64,000 nt of DNA from Bin55 sp965199895 (GTDB lineage Bacteria; Pseudomonadota; Gammaproteobacteria; Pseudomonadales; Azotimanducaceae), in assembly GCA_965199895.1 (NCBI GenBank), contig CBDATJ010000010.1, positions 248,001 to 312,000 of the forward strand, given 5' to 3'. Below are positions 26,493-34,800 of the stretch, in pieces. A program made the translations under genes and the position numbers. The notes beneath the pieces were generated by a model. It had not been told where the DNA came from, made no database searches, and saw only the letters and a program-made list of their open reading frames with translations. Position 1 is the stretch's first letter, and the number at the start of each line of letters is the position of its first letter.

Positions 26493-27283
26493 AACAATAT
26501 TTGGATCTCGTTAACCGAATTTTGGACGAAGGAGAAGAAAAATGTGATCGAACGGGTACAGGCACACTCTCGGTATTCGGTCACCAGTTTCGCGTGAACC
26601 TGGAAGAGGGATTCCCTCTTTTGACTACCAAAAAGGTGTTCATCAAGGGAATCATCCACGAACTTTTATGGTTTTTGGCAGGTTCATCCAATATCAAAGA
26701 CTTGCAGAAACACAACGTACACATTTGGGACGAATGGGCGGATGAAGAAGGCAATCTAGGTCCCGTTTATGGCTACCAATGGCGATTCTGGCCAAGTCCC
26801 GATGGTCAATTCATCGATCAGATTTCTCAAGTTATCGAATCCATGAAATCTGATCCATCCTCTCGCCGACATATCGTGTCCGCTTGGAACGTAGCTGATA
26901 TACCGAAGATGGCTCTTCCCCCGTGCCACATGTTCTTTCAATTCTATGTTGCTAACGGTAGATTGTCTTGCCAACTATACCAAAGAAGTGCTGATGTTTT
27001 TCTGGGAGTGCCCTTCAATATTGCTAGCTATGCGTTGTTGACAGAGATGGTCGCACAGGTTACCAATCTAAAGCCGGGGGAATTCATCCACACATTCGGA
27101 GACGTTCACCTCTACCTTAATCACATGGAACAAGCTCGCGAGCAAATTAAGCGTGAACCTCTCCCGTTACCCACCTTGAAGCTCAACAAAGAGGTATCCG
27201 ATATCTTTGCATTCACATACGATGATATTAAAGTCAACAATTACGTGAGTCATCCGCCTATCAAGGGAAGCATAGCAGTCTAA
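26489..27283 (+). CDS. thyA: Thymidylate synthase
   Basis: Methylates dUMP to dTMP using methylene-tetrahydrofolate. The TTG at 26489 gives an N terminus MKQYLDLVNRILDEG like E. coli MKQYL, 264 residues as in E. coli, and puts the catalytic cysteine at C146 (LPPCHMFFQF), the E. coli number. It also makes a TTGA overlap with lgt. ATG 26474 would add 5 residues and is the alternative. Other motifs: TTKKVFIKGIIHELLWFL, DEWADEEGNLGPVYGYQW and FNIASYALL. folA follows at 16 bp, regenerating the folate that this enzyme oxidises. Confidence 0.96.
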   Translation: MKQYLDLVNRILDEGEEKCDRTGTGTLSVFGHQFRVNLEEGFPLLTTKKVFIKGIIHELLWFLAGSSNIKDLQKHNVHIWDEWADEEGNLGPVYGYQWRFWPSPDGQFIDQISQVIESMKSDPSSRRHIVSAWNVADIPKMALPPCHMFFQFYVANGRLSCQLYQRSADVFLGVPFNIASYALLTEMVAQVTNLKPGEFIHTFGDVHLYLNHMEQAREQIKREPLPLPTLKLNKEVSDIFAFTYDDIKVNNYVSHPPIKGSIAV

Positions 27284-27299
27284 CCTACCTTACCTTAAG

Positions 27300-27818
27300 A
27301 TGTACATTTCTCTCATTTGGGCGATGACTCGTAATCGCGTCATCGGTAAAGACAATGCCCTACCCTGGAATTTACCCGACGAAATGAAATTCTTCATGGA
27401 GACGACTTGGGGAAAACCGGTGATTATGGGAAGACGAACCTACGAAACCCTCCCTTCACTACTCCCTAATCGAGCTAACATCGTGGTAACCACACAAAAT
27501 CTCGACATTCCAAGGGGAGCGGTAGTTCACTCACTCAATGAAGGACTCTCAGTTGCAGAAAAAATTTGTGAGAAACAGGGTCTAGATGAGTGCTTCGTGA
27601 TAGGCGGCGCAGGGATCTATGCTGAAGTTTTGGAAAGTGGTCGCGCAGATAGACTCTACGTTACTACGATCGATGCAGAACTATCCGGAGATACCTACTT
27701 TCCCCTATACGATACCCAGCCGTGGGCACTGGTTCGAGAAATTGACCATCCTCAAGACGATCAGCACCAATATGCCTACAAGATCCAGATATTCGACCGA
27801 AACGTCGGGGATTACTAG
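27300..27818 (+). CDS. folA: Dihydrofolate reductase
   Basis: Reduces dihydrofolate to tetrahydrofolate with NADPH, completing the cycle with ThyA. 172 residues: WAMTRNRVIGKDNALPWNLP (Met20-loop region), DEMKFF with the active-site acid, GKPVIMGRRTYETL for NADPH, and FVIGGAGIYAEVL. Its stop codon overlaps the convergent dapD stop by 4 bp, so the two transcripts run into each other. Confidence 0.95.
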   Translation: MYISLIWAMTRNRVIGKDNALPWNLPDEMKFFMETTWGKPVIMGRRTYETLPSLLPNRANIVVTTQNLDIPRGAVVHSLNEGLSVAEKICEKQGLDECFVIGGAGIYAEVLESGRADRLYVTTIDAELSGDTYFPLYDTQPWALVREIDHPQDDQHQYAYKIQIFDRNVGDY

Positions 27819-28649
27819 TCCCTAAGCAGTTCGTTAATTGAAATTTTCGCTCGAGTCTGTTCGTCTACACGTTTGATAATAACCGCGCAATACAGTCCAG
27901 GTAGAGCTTGCCCATCCGGATTTGGATGAGGCAAATTACCCGGAACAACCACTGAATAAGCAGGCACACGACCACGGAAAATTTCTCCAGTCGCTCGGTC
28001 AACGATCTTCGTTGATGCCCCAATAAACACCCCCATCGATACCACAGAACCTTGTTCCACAATAACACCTTCAACCACTTCTGAACGTGCACCAATAAAA
28101 CAGTTGTCTTCGATGATCACCGGAGCAGCTTGCAATGGTTCAAGCACTCCCCCAATACCTACTCCACCTGAAATGTGACAGTTTTCGCCGATTTGAGCAC
28201 AAGAACCCACTGTTGCCCAAGTGTCGATCATGGCTGCCGCTACCAACATAGGCTCCAACATTCACAAAACTAGGCATCACCACTACACTTGGTGCGATAT
28301 ATGCTGAATGTCGAACATAACTGGGAGGAACCGTCCGGAAACCCTGATTAGTGTAATCGGTTTCATTCCACTCTCTGAATTTGGAAGGGACTTTGTCCCA
28401 CCAAATCAAACCATCCTCACTAGTGTTTCCGATCTTGCGGTTAGGATAGAGGATGAAGCTAAGAAGGACTGCTTTTTTCAGCCATTCATGAACGACCCAA
28501 AATCCGTTTTCCTTCGACGCTACCCGCTCCGCTCCCGAATCTAGAGCTTCCAGTGTTTCATCTACTGCTCGAGAAACTTCTTTGTTGGATTCACTGGAGA
28601 GCGAGTTTCGATTCTCCCACGCTTGGTTGATGATTTCTTCGTTTGACAT
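27815..28649 (-). pseudogene. dapD: 2,3,4,5-tetrahydropyridine-2,6-dicarboxylate N-succinyltransferase, split by a +1 frameshift
   Basis: DapD succinylates tetrahydrodipicolinate in the diaminopimelate/lysine pathway. The N-terminal part is read from ATG 28649 (HEWLKKAVLLSFILYPNRK, KVPSKF, GFRTVPPSYVRH). It runs in one frame to VNVGAYVGSGS; the match then continues in another frame from MIDTWATVGSCAQIG through GGVGIGGVLEPLQA and EDNCFIGARSEVVEGV to INELLRD at 27815. One extra G in the GG at 28232-28233 (plus strand) explains the break; removing it restores an uninterrupted protein of about 277 residues with the left-handed beta-helix repeats. All flanking residues are conserved, so a sequencing or assembly error is more likely than a true pseudogene, since DAP is needed for cell wall. 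dapA is at 49.3 kb. Confidence 0.9.
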
Positions 28650-28733
28650 CCAGGCTGATAATATAAGGGCTAAAAGTTAAAGATACGAACTATGCGAATG
28701 CTATCGCATCGAATTCATTCTGGGAGTTTATAG

Positions 28734-29933
28734 GTGATTGTAAAACCACGCGTACGAGGCTTTCTTTGCACCACAGCACATCCCGAGGGTTGTTCAAAAA
28801 ACATCCGAGAACAGGTGGATTATGTGCGTTCAAAAGATAGTCTCACTGGAATCGACAACGCTTTGGTTGTGGGTTGCTCTGCAGGATTTGGTTTAGCTTC
28901 CCGAATTTCTGCGGCTTTTGGCTGTGGGGCGAATACTTACGGGGTCTCACTGGAAAAAGAACCTTCTGAAAAGAAAACAGGTTCAGCGGGATGGTACAAC
29001 AATCTAGCATTTGATCGTACTGCTCATACAGCGAGATTGGACTCGATTTCGTTCAACGGAGATGCCTTTGCATGGGAAACCAAAAATCGTGTCATCAACG
29101 AACTCAAAAAGCAAAATCGAACATTGGATTTGATGGTTTATAGCCTGGCATCACCGGTCCGAGAACATCCTACAACACACCAACTGTACCGTTCTGCTAT
29201 TAAGCCTATCGGTGCTCCGCTTGAGTCTCGTACCATCAAGTTCGATGTCCTCAAAGAAAAGTACGAAGTCACCACCATCAACATCGAACCTGCGAGCAAT
29301 GATGAGATCGAATCTACCGTTGCGGTGATGGGTGGTGAAGATTGGCAGATGTGGTGCGATGCTTTAGCAGAAGCCAACGTGCTATCGAAGAATTTCAAAA
29401 CGATTGCCTATACCTACTTGGGTAACGAACTCACCTGGCCGGTCTATCGGGGCGGGACTCTGGGTAGAGCAAAGGAACACTTGGATCAAACCTGCAAAGA
29501 ACTCAATGGCAAATATGGTTCAGAAGGCTTTGAAGCTCTCGTTGCGGTACTAAAAGCAGTGGTGACCCAAGCGAGTATGGCGATTCCTGTGGTTCCACTG
29601 TACTTTTCGATTTTGTTCCAAGAGATGAAAAAAGCAGGCACTCATGAAGACTGTATCCAACACATCCATCGACTGTTCCAGGAACAGCTCTTTAGTGACC
29701 TCCGTCGAGTAGATGATGAAGGTCGGATCCGCATGGACAACTTTGAGTTAGATGATGAAGTGCAGGAACGGGTGGCTCAAAGCTGGGAACAAATCAATAC
29801 AGACAACATCCGTGCACTCGCTGACATCCGTGGTTTTCGGACTAACTTCCTCAAACTGTTTGGATTTGAGCGCAGCGACGTGGATTACGACCAAGAAGTG
29901 GATCCGATGTACCGGGTTGATGTCCAACCGTAG
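28734..29933 (+). CDS. fabV: Trans-2-enoyl-ACP/CoA reductase FabV
   Basis: Last step of each fatty acid elongation cycle, NADH-dependent; the FabV class is much less sensitive to triclosan than FabI. 399 residues from GTG 28734 with GGGAG upstream. N-terminal MIVKPRVRGFLCTTAHPEGC, Rossmann segment VVGCSAGFGLASRISAAFG, and the extended catalytic Y-X8-K pair (Y238 and K247 in VYRGGTLGRAK). The spacing of eight residues between Tyr and Lys distinguishes FabV from FabI (six). It overlaps hemE by 14 bp and diverges from dapD. Confidence 0.96.
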   Translation: MIVKPRVRGFLCTTAHPEGCSKNIREQVDYVRSKDSLTGIDNALVVGCSAGFGLASRISAAFGCGANTYGVSLEKEPSEKKTGSAGWYNNLAFDRTAHTARLDSISFNGDAFAWETKNRVINELKKQNRTLDLMVYSLASPVREHPTTHQLYRSAIKPIGAPLESRTIKFDVLKEKYEVTTINIEPASNDEIESTVAVMGGEDWQMWCDALAEANVLSKNFKTIAYTYLGNELTWPVYRGGTLGRAKEHLDQTCKELNGKYGSEGFEALVAVLKAVVTQASMAIPVVPLYFSILFQEMKKAGTHEDCIQHIHRLFQEQLFSDLRRVDDEGRIRMDNFELDDEVQERVAQSWEQINTDNIRALADIRGFRTNFLKLFGFERSDVDYDQEVDPMYRVDVQP

Positions 29934-30951
29934 ATCCGACACCCGCTTTCTCAAAGCTTGCCGTGGCGAAAAGACAGACTACACACCGATTTGGCTGAAT
30001 AGACAAGCTGGACGGTATATGCCCGAGTACCGCAAGGTCAAGGGTGATCGAAACAGTTTGGAGTTTTTTACCAATCCCGACCTAGCTGCTCAAGTCACAC
30101 TGGAGGCTCAACGCATACTTGGTGTCGATGCTGCAATCATGTTTGCAGATTTGCTGCCCATTCTTTGTCCGATGGGACTTGAACTAAGCTACCTACCTGG
30201 AGTGGGGCCCAAGTTTGCCAATCCCATCAGATCCCCAACTGATGTGAATCTCTTGAGATGCGCTGAGGCAGAAGATGACTGTGGCTATATCGCTCAAACT
30301 ATACGCAATATCTTGGATGATTTGCCCAGCGAAATCAGTCTGATTGGCTTTGCTGGTGCACCTTTCACACTAGCAGCTTATGCGATTGAAGGTCAAGGTT
30401 CCGTTCACTTTCATCGAGTGAGACAGTACATATACCAAAACCCCGAAAGTTGGAACGAATTACTTGAGAAGATCACGACTTCAGTCATTGACTACGTCAA
30501 CTTACAAATCACTGCGGGGATTGATGCGATTCAGATATTTGACAGTTGGGTCGGATGTCTCGGCGTTCGTGAATTTGAGACAATGGTTGCTCCACATGTT
30601 CGTCGTTTGTTTGGTGAGATAAGGGGTGATGTCCCAAAAATTTACTTTGGAACCGGAAATTCACACCTACTCAAGCAAATGTACGCAACCGGACCTGATT
30701 TACTTGCTCTGGATTGGCGTGTGTCGCTAATCCAAACATGGGAAACCATTGGTTGCCATTCCATTCAAGGAAATATGGATCCCCTAGCTCTGTGTGCTGA
30801 CAAACCAGTGATCGAAGAACACGCACTTGCGATTCTCAGAACGGTGGATGGAAAACCTGGTCATGTCTTTAATTTGGGTCACGGGATCATCCCCCAAACT
30901 CCCGTTTCCAACGTCCAACATCTAGTCGAGATTGTTCACAATTTTAGGTAG
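29920..30951 (+). CDS. hemE: Uroporphyrinogen decarboxylase
   Basis: Decarboxylates uroporphyrinogen III to coproporphyrinogen III in heme synthesis. 343 residues from ATG 29920 (MSNRRSDTRFLKACRGE); the frame is open further upstream inside fabV but the conserved N terminus fixes the start. Motifs: PIWLNRQAGRYMPEYR (substrate-binding arginines), FADLLPI, GFAGAPFTLAAYAIEG and FNLGHGIIPQTP. The 14-bp overlap with fabV suggests translational coupling of two unrelated pathways. Confidence 0.96.
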   Translation: MSNRRSDTRFLKACRGEKTDYTPIWLNRQAGRYMPEYRKVKGDRNSLEFFTNPDLAAQVTLEAQRILGVDAAIMFADLLPILCPMGLELSYLPGVGPKFANPIRSPTDVNLLRCAEAEDDCGYIAQTIRNILDDLPSEISLIGFAGAPFTLAAYAIEGQGSVHFHRVRQYIYQNPESWNELLEKITTSVIDYVNLQITAGIDAIQIFDSWVGCLGVREFETMVAPHVRRLFGEIRGDVPKIYFGTGNSHLLKQMYATGPDLLALDWRVSLIQTWETIGCHSIQGNMDPLALCADKPVIEEHALAILRTVDGKPGHVFNLGHGIIPQTPVSNVQHLVEIVHNFR

Positions 30952-30954
30952 GTC

Positions 30955-32145
30955 TTAGCTCCTTCCACAATACTCTCCGATCAGTTGACAGATTGAGTCT
31001 ATTGCGGGTTGGATTTGACCCTGGTGCAGAAATTCATTGGTTTGATGTGCCTGGTCAATTGAGCCTGGACCGAATACGACCGTGTCTATTCCCATTTGTT
31101 GCAAGAATGGTGCTTCGGTGGCAAAAGCAACGGTACCACCCTTTCGACCGGAGATTTTTTCTACTCTACGAAGTAGTCGAGAACTACTGGTGGACTCAAA
31201 AGGATCAATCGGAGGTAGCCCCAATCTAATTTGGATGGGGGCATTCAACCGTTCTTCCACTTCATCAATTCGATCTTGGATGCCCTCTATCACTTCGGTA
31301 TTAGACATTCCCGGCAAGATTCGGCAATCAATGAGTAATTCCGCAGAACTACAGATACGGTTTGCACTATCACCCGCACGTAAACACCCCAAATTGATGG
31401 TCGGATAAGGGATTTCAAAATCATTGTGGTGATGCTTGTCTTGGATGTGATTACGAAATTGCACAAGCTCTCCCATGACTTCACACATGACTTCCAGAGC
31501 GTTTTGAGATATCGTTGGATTAGAGGAATGACCGCCCTTGCTCTCAAACGAAATCGCCATCGTGAAGATGCCTTTGTGTGCAAAGATTGGCTGTAGAGAA
31601 GTGGGTTCGCCTATCACGGCAGCATCTGCGTCTAACGGATGAGTTGCCAACAGCTGTCGCGCTCCTGCCATGGTCGTTTCTTCGTCTGCGGTCACAAGTA
31701 CGGTTAGTGGTTTGCGTAAATCGGCGAGAGAGAATTGAGCCACACTTTCCAAGACCACAGGAAAGAACCCTTTCATATCGCAAGTTCCGAGCCCATAGTA
31801 CCGATCTTCTCGGGTAGTTAGCTCGAACGGATCGGTCTGCCACAAGTGAGGGTCACAGGGAACGGTATCTGAGTGGCCAGAAAGCAACAATCCGCCCTCA
31901 CCTTCCCCTTTTCGAGCGACTAGATTAAACTTTTTCTGATCGGGAAGCGGAATGAGTTCCAGGGTAAACCCAAGGTCTTCTAACCAGTTTGCTAGGTGAT
32001 CGATGACACCTCGGTTGGAGTGGTCGAGTTCTTTAGAGAGATTGCTGACCGAAGGTGTGCCAACTAATGATCGGAGCATTTCAACGATACTTGGAATGGT
32101 CAAGGATTTTTCACCATGAGTTCGATGCAAAAGAACGAAGTGCAT
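30955..32145 (-). CDS. argE: Acetylornithine deacetylase (M20 family)
   Basis: Hydrolyses N-acetylornithine to ornithine in arginine synthesis. M20 zinc-peptidase motifs: SGHSDTVPCD (metal His and catalytic Asp), YGLGTCDMKGF (bridging Asp), TADEETTMAGAR (general-base Glu and metal Glu), GEPTSLQP and GPGSIDQAHQTNEFL (last metal His). The alignment follows E. coli ArgE end to end. The start is uncertain: ATG 32145 is used here; the frame is open to ATG 32178, only 20 bp from the divergent ilvE start, and a TTG at 32103 would fit the family N terminus. Confidence 0.92.
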   Translation of the reverse strand: MHFVLLHRTHGEKSLTIPSIVEMLRSLVGTPSVSNLSKELDHSNRGVIDHLANWLEDLGFTLELIPLPDQKKFNLVARKGEGEGGLLLSGHSDTVPCDPHLWQTDPFELTTREDRYYGLGTCDMKGFFPVVLESVAQFSLADLRKPLTVLVTADEETTMAGARQLLATHPLDADAAVIGEPTSLQPIFAHKGIFTMAISFESKGGHSSNPTISQNALEVMCEVMGELVQFRNHIQDKHHHNDFEIPYPTINLGCLRAGDSANRICSSAELLIDCRILPGMSNTEVIEGIQDRIDEVEERLNAPIQIRLGLPPIDPFESTSSSRLLRRVEKISGRKGGTVAFATEAPFLQQMGIDTVVFGPGSIDQAHQTNEFLHQGQIQPAIDSICQLIGEYCGRS

Positions 32146-32198
32146 TTTGCAAACACGAAAGTAAGATAATGTACTCAAGAAATATAGGATTCCAACTT

Positions 32199-33143
32199 AT
32201 GACTGATGCCAAACCAACATTCGCAGATCGGGACGGAACTATCTGGTTCAATGGTGAATTTGTTCCCTGGCGAGACGCAACCGTACATGTGCTCACTCAC
32301 ACTCTCCACTATGGTGTCGGCTGCTTTGAGGGCGTGCGGGCCTATATGACCCCCCATGGTCCGCAAATTTTTCGTCTTCAAGACCACACTCGACGATTAT
32401 TCGACTCTGCAAAAATCTTGAGAATGCACATCCCCTACTCGTTCGAGACACTCTGTGATGCCCAAATTGAACTCGTGCGCAGAAACGAACTTGAAGAAGG
32501 CTATCTACGTCCACTGGTGTTCTTTGGGTCAGAGGAAATGGGTCTCAGAGCACGTGGACTGTCAGTCTGTGTTGCGATTGCTTGTTGGCCATGGCCCAGC
32601 TACATGGATCCCGAAAAACAACAAGAAGGTATCCGTGTTCAGACTTCGTCTTACACTCGACACCATGTCAACATAAGCATGTGCAAAGCAAAAGCAGTCG
32701 GACATTACATCAACTCGGTACTGGCACTGTCGGAAGCTTTGGATGGCGGATACGACGAAGCACTATTAGTCGACAACGAAGGGTATGTCGCGGAAGGGTC
32801 AGGTGAGAACGTGTTTTTGGTAAAAAATAACGTCATTCATACACCAGAGTTGACATCCTGTTTACCCGGCATTACCCGAGACACCATCATGACGTTTGCT
32901 GAAGGTCTTGGATTCAAGGTCATAGAACGACGAATCACCCGAGATGAATTCTATATAGCTGATGAGTTCTTTATGACCGGAACTGCTGCAGAGGTGATTG
33001 GAATTCGAGAACTAGATGGTAGAGTCATCGGTGAAGGTATGTGCGGTCCGGTCACCAGAAAGATGCAAACCCTGTATTTGGAACAAGTTCGAGGAACGAA
33101 CAATTTATTCCCCGAGTGGATGACTCCCACTCGAGAGAGTTAG
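32199..33143 (+). CDS. ilvE: Branched-chain amino acid aminotransferase
   Basis: PLP enzyme interconverting Leu, Ile and Val with their keto acids. 314 residues from ATG 32199, preceded by AGGA at about 9 nt; an upstream frame from 32055 overlaps argE and was rejected. Fold type IV motifs: WFNGEFVPWRDATVHVLTHT, HYGVGCFEGVRAY, the PLP lysine in MCKAKAVGHYINS, EGSGENVFLVKN and ADEFFMTGTAAEV. Its last base is adjacent to the stop of the convergent lpxL-type gene. Confidence 0.95.
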   Translation: MTDAKPTFADRDGTIWFNGEFVPWRDATVHVLTHTLHYGVGCFEGVRAYMTPHGPQIFRLQDHTRRLFDSAKILRMHIPYSFETLCDAQIELVRRNELEEGYLRPLVFFGSEEMGLRARGLSVCVAIACWPWPSYMDPEKQQEGIRVQTSSYTRHHVNISMCKAKAVGHYINSVLALSEALDGGYDEALLVDNEGYVAEGSGENVFLVKNNVIHTPELTSCLPGITRDTIMTFAEGLGFKVIERRITRDEFYIADEFFMTGTAAEVIGIRELDGRVIGEGMCGPVTRKMQTLYLEQVRGTNNLFPEWMTPTRES

Positions 33144-34043
33144 TTAACTGACACTATAGTCGCGACGCTCGCCGTTTCTCATCGTTTTAAATCTACGGTG
33201 TACCCAAAAGTACTGACTCGGGTTCTTTCGAACTTCTTCTTCAATGAGAGAGTTGACCGTCGCAGCGTCTTCATGATAGCATTTTGGTTCGGGTGATTCA
33301 CTGAGTTGGACTGGAGTCAGATTCACCTCCCATATGAGATCGGTGTCGTTGCGGGCATGGCTGAGTAAAACCACTCGGGAGTTGGTTAATCGAGCGATTC
33401 GGTAGGGAGTCATCACCGTAGACGCTTCAATCCCAAAAAACGGTGCAAAGCATGCTGCTTTTCGAGTCCCCATGTCTTGGTCAGCTGCAAACCATATCGT
33501 TTTACCTTGCTTTAGCTCAGCGAGTACTCCTCTCATATTGGTTGCTAACAGCATCGGGGAGTAATACCGACTTCGTGATCGACTGGCAAAGTGTTCGACT
33601 ACTGGATTCTTAAACGGTCGGTAGGTTCCACCGTAAGGATATTTGACCGACAGTGCTCCTGCGCATAAATCGAGTGAGGCAAAGTGTGCGCCTAATAGGA
33701 CAATTCCTTGTCCTTGGGTGTTTTCGAGATGCTCTAGCCCATTGAATTTGACCCGAGGTATGAGCGGTTTGATGCCTCGAAGCCAAACAAAGAGGGTTTC
33801 GATGACACTCATTGCGAACGAATCAATCGTTTGATTGGTTAGAGACTCTCGTTCGGAAACTGAAAATTCTGGGAATGTTAATTCGAGGTTCTTTCGCACC
33901 ACGTTTCGTCGTCGCCGAGCTCTGCTGAAGATGAATCTACCTGCAGACTTGCTGATTCCGTGTTGCCACTTCAGGGGGAGTAAAGTGGTCAACCAAGCGA
34001 AGCCAAAAGCAATCCAAATGAGCCAATATCGAGGATGCCACAC
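33144..34043 (-). CDS. Lipid A biosynthesis acyltransferase, LpxL/HtrB family
   Basis: Adds a secondary acyl chain to Kdo2-lipid IVA at the inner membrane. 299 residues from GTG 34043; the frame is closed by TAA not far upstream. Membrane-associated N terminus HPRYWLIWIAFGFAWL, catalytic HX4D motif in GAHFASLDL, GKTIWFAADQDMG and C-terminal YFWVHRRFK. I do not assign LpxL versus LpxM. It lies 30 bp after the DUF192 gene on the same strand and ends one base from ilvE. Confidence 0.88.
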   Translation of the reverse strand: MWHPRYWLIWIAFGFAWLTTLLPLKWQHGISKSAGRFIFSRARRRRNVVRKNLELTFPEFSVSERESLTNQTIDSFAMSVIETLFVWLRGIKPLIPRVKFNGLEHLENTQGQGIVLLGAHFASLDLCAGALSVKYPYGGTYRPFKNPVVEHFASRSRSRYYSPMLLATNMRGVLAELKQGKTIWFAADQDMGTRKAACFAPFFGIEASTVMTPYRIARLTNSRVVLLSHARNDTDLIWEVNLTPVQLSESPEPKCYHEDAATVNSLIEEEVRKNPSQYFWVHRRFKTMRNGERRDYSVS

Positions 34044-34073
34044 GTTTTTTCTGACAGCTCTCGTAGCCAGAGG

Positions 34074-34568
34074 TTATTGAACTTGAAGAATTTCTTCGTG
34101 TTCGACGGTTGCTCCCTCTGTAATCCCCACAAGTTTGCTTAATCCAGCATTGATCTCAATCACAAATCGTACAGGAACGTCTGAAGAGATCGAGTCTAAG
34201 GAGTGAGGTTCTGTGTTGTGAGCGACCATTTTGATGGTACCATCTGCAGCGACAAACCACATATCAAGAGGGATATAGGTGTTCTTCATCCACATACTGA
34301 GGTATCGATCTTCGGTGTAAGCAAAAATCATCGCTTGGTCTAGGGGCAAAAACCGAATATGCATCAATCCCTGGCGCAGATCTTCAGGAGTTTTTACGGT
34401 TACTGCTCTAAATTCAGCTTTCGCTCCGTCAACAGTTCGGACGATTAGGGGAGCAACATCTAGTCGATAAAGAGCGGAGTCGATTTGCGCATCTGCAGTC
34501 CATTGGGCGACAGGTACACAGAGAAAAATTACTAACGGTACCAACCCAACATTGCGAAATTTGCTCAT
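34074..34568 (-). CDS. DUF192 family exported protein
   Basis: 164 residues with a signal peptide (VGLVPLVIFLCVPVAQWTADA, cleavage near residue 28) and one DUF192 (COG1430) domain: RQGLMHIRFLPLDQAMIFAY, then MWMKNTYIPLDMWFVAADG. The conserved Trp-Met-Lys-Asn segment is the family hallmark. No biochemical function is established. It is probably co-transcribed with the acyltransferase downstream. Confidence 0.85.
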   Translation of the reverse strand: MSKFRNVGLVPLVIFLCVPVAQWTADAQIDSALYRLDVAPLIVRTVDGAKAEFRAVTVKTPEDLRQGLMHIRFLPLDQAMIFAYTEDRYLSMWMKNTYIPLDMWFVAADGTIKMVAHNTEPHSLDSISSDVPVRFVIEINAGLSKLVGITEGATVEHEEILQVQ

Positions 34569-34800
34569 AGTTCCAGCTCAATCTTTACCCGTAAATCGTA
34601 TAGGAAACGGCTCCCCATCTCAGAAGGGATTCTCAATCATCATCACAGCCACCGAAAATCTGTTCTACTATATTAGCTAGAGGACACATTGAATAAAATC
34701 GCACTGTTATAAAAGAACCAGATTCACGATTAATAGAGGTTGCCCGCTCTTCCATGCGCTAGGAATAGGAATAGATATAGGGTAAACCTGAGGAGAAATT

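Noticed and set aside
32055..32198. Longer N terminus for ilvE starting at 32055
   Set aside because: It would overlap argE on the opposite strand and adds unconserved residues; ATG 32199 has AGGA and the family N terminus.
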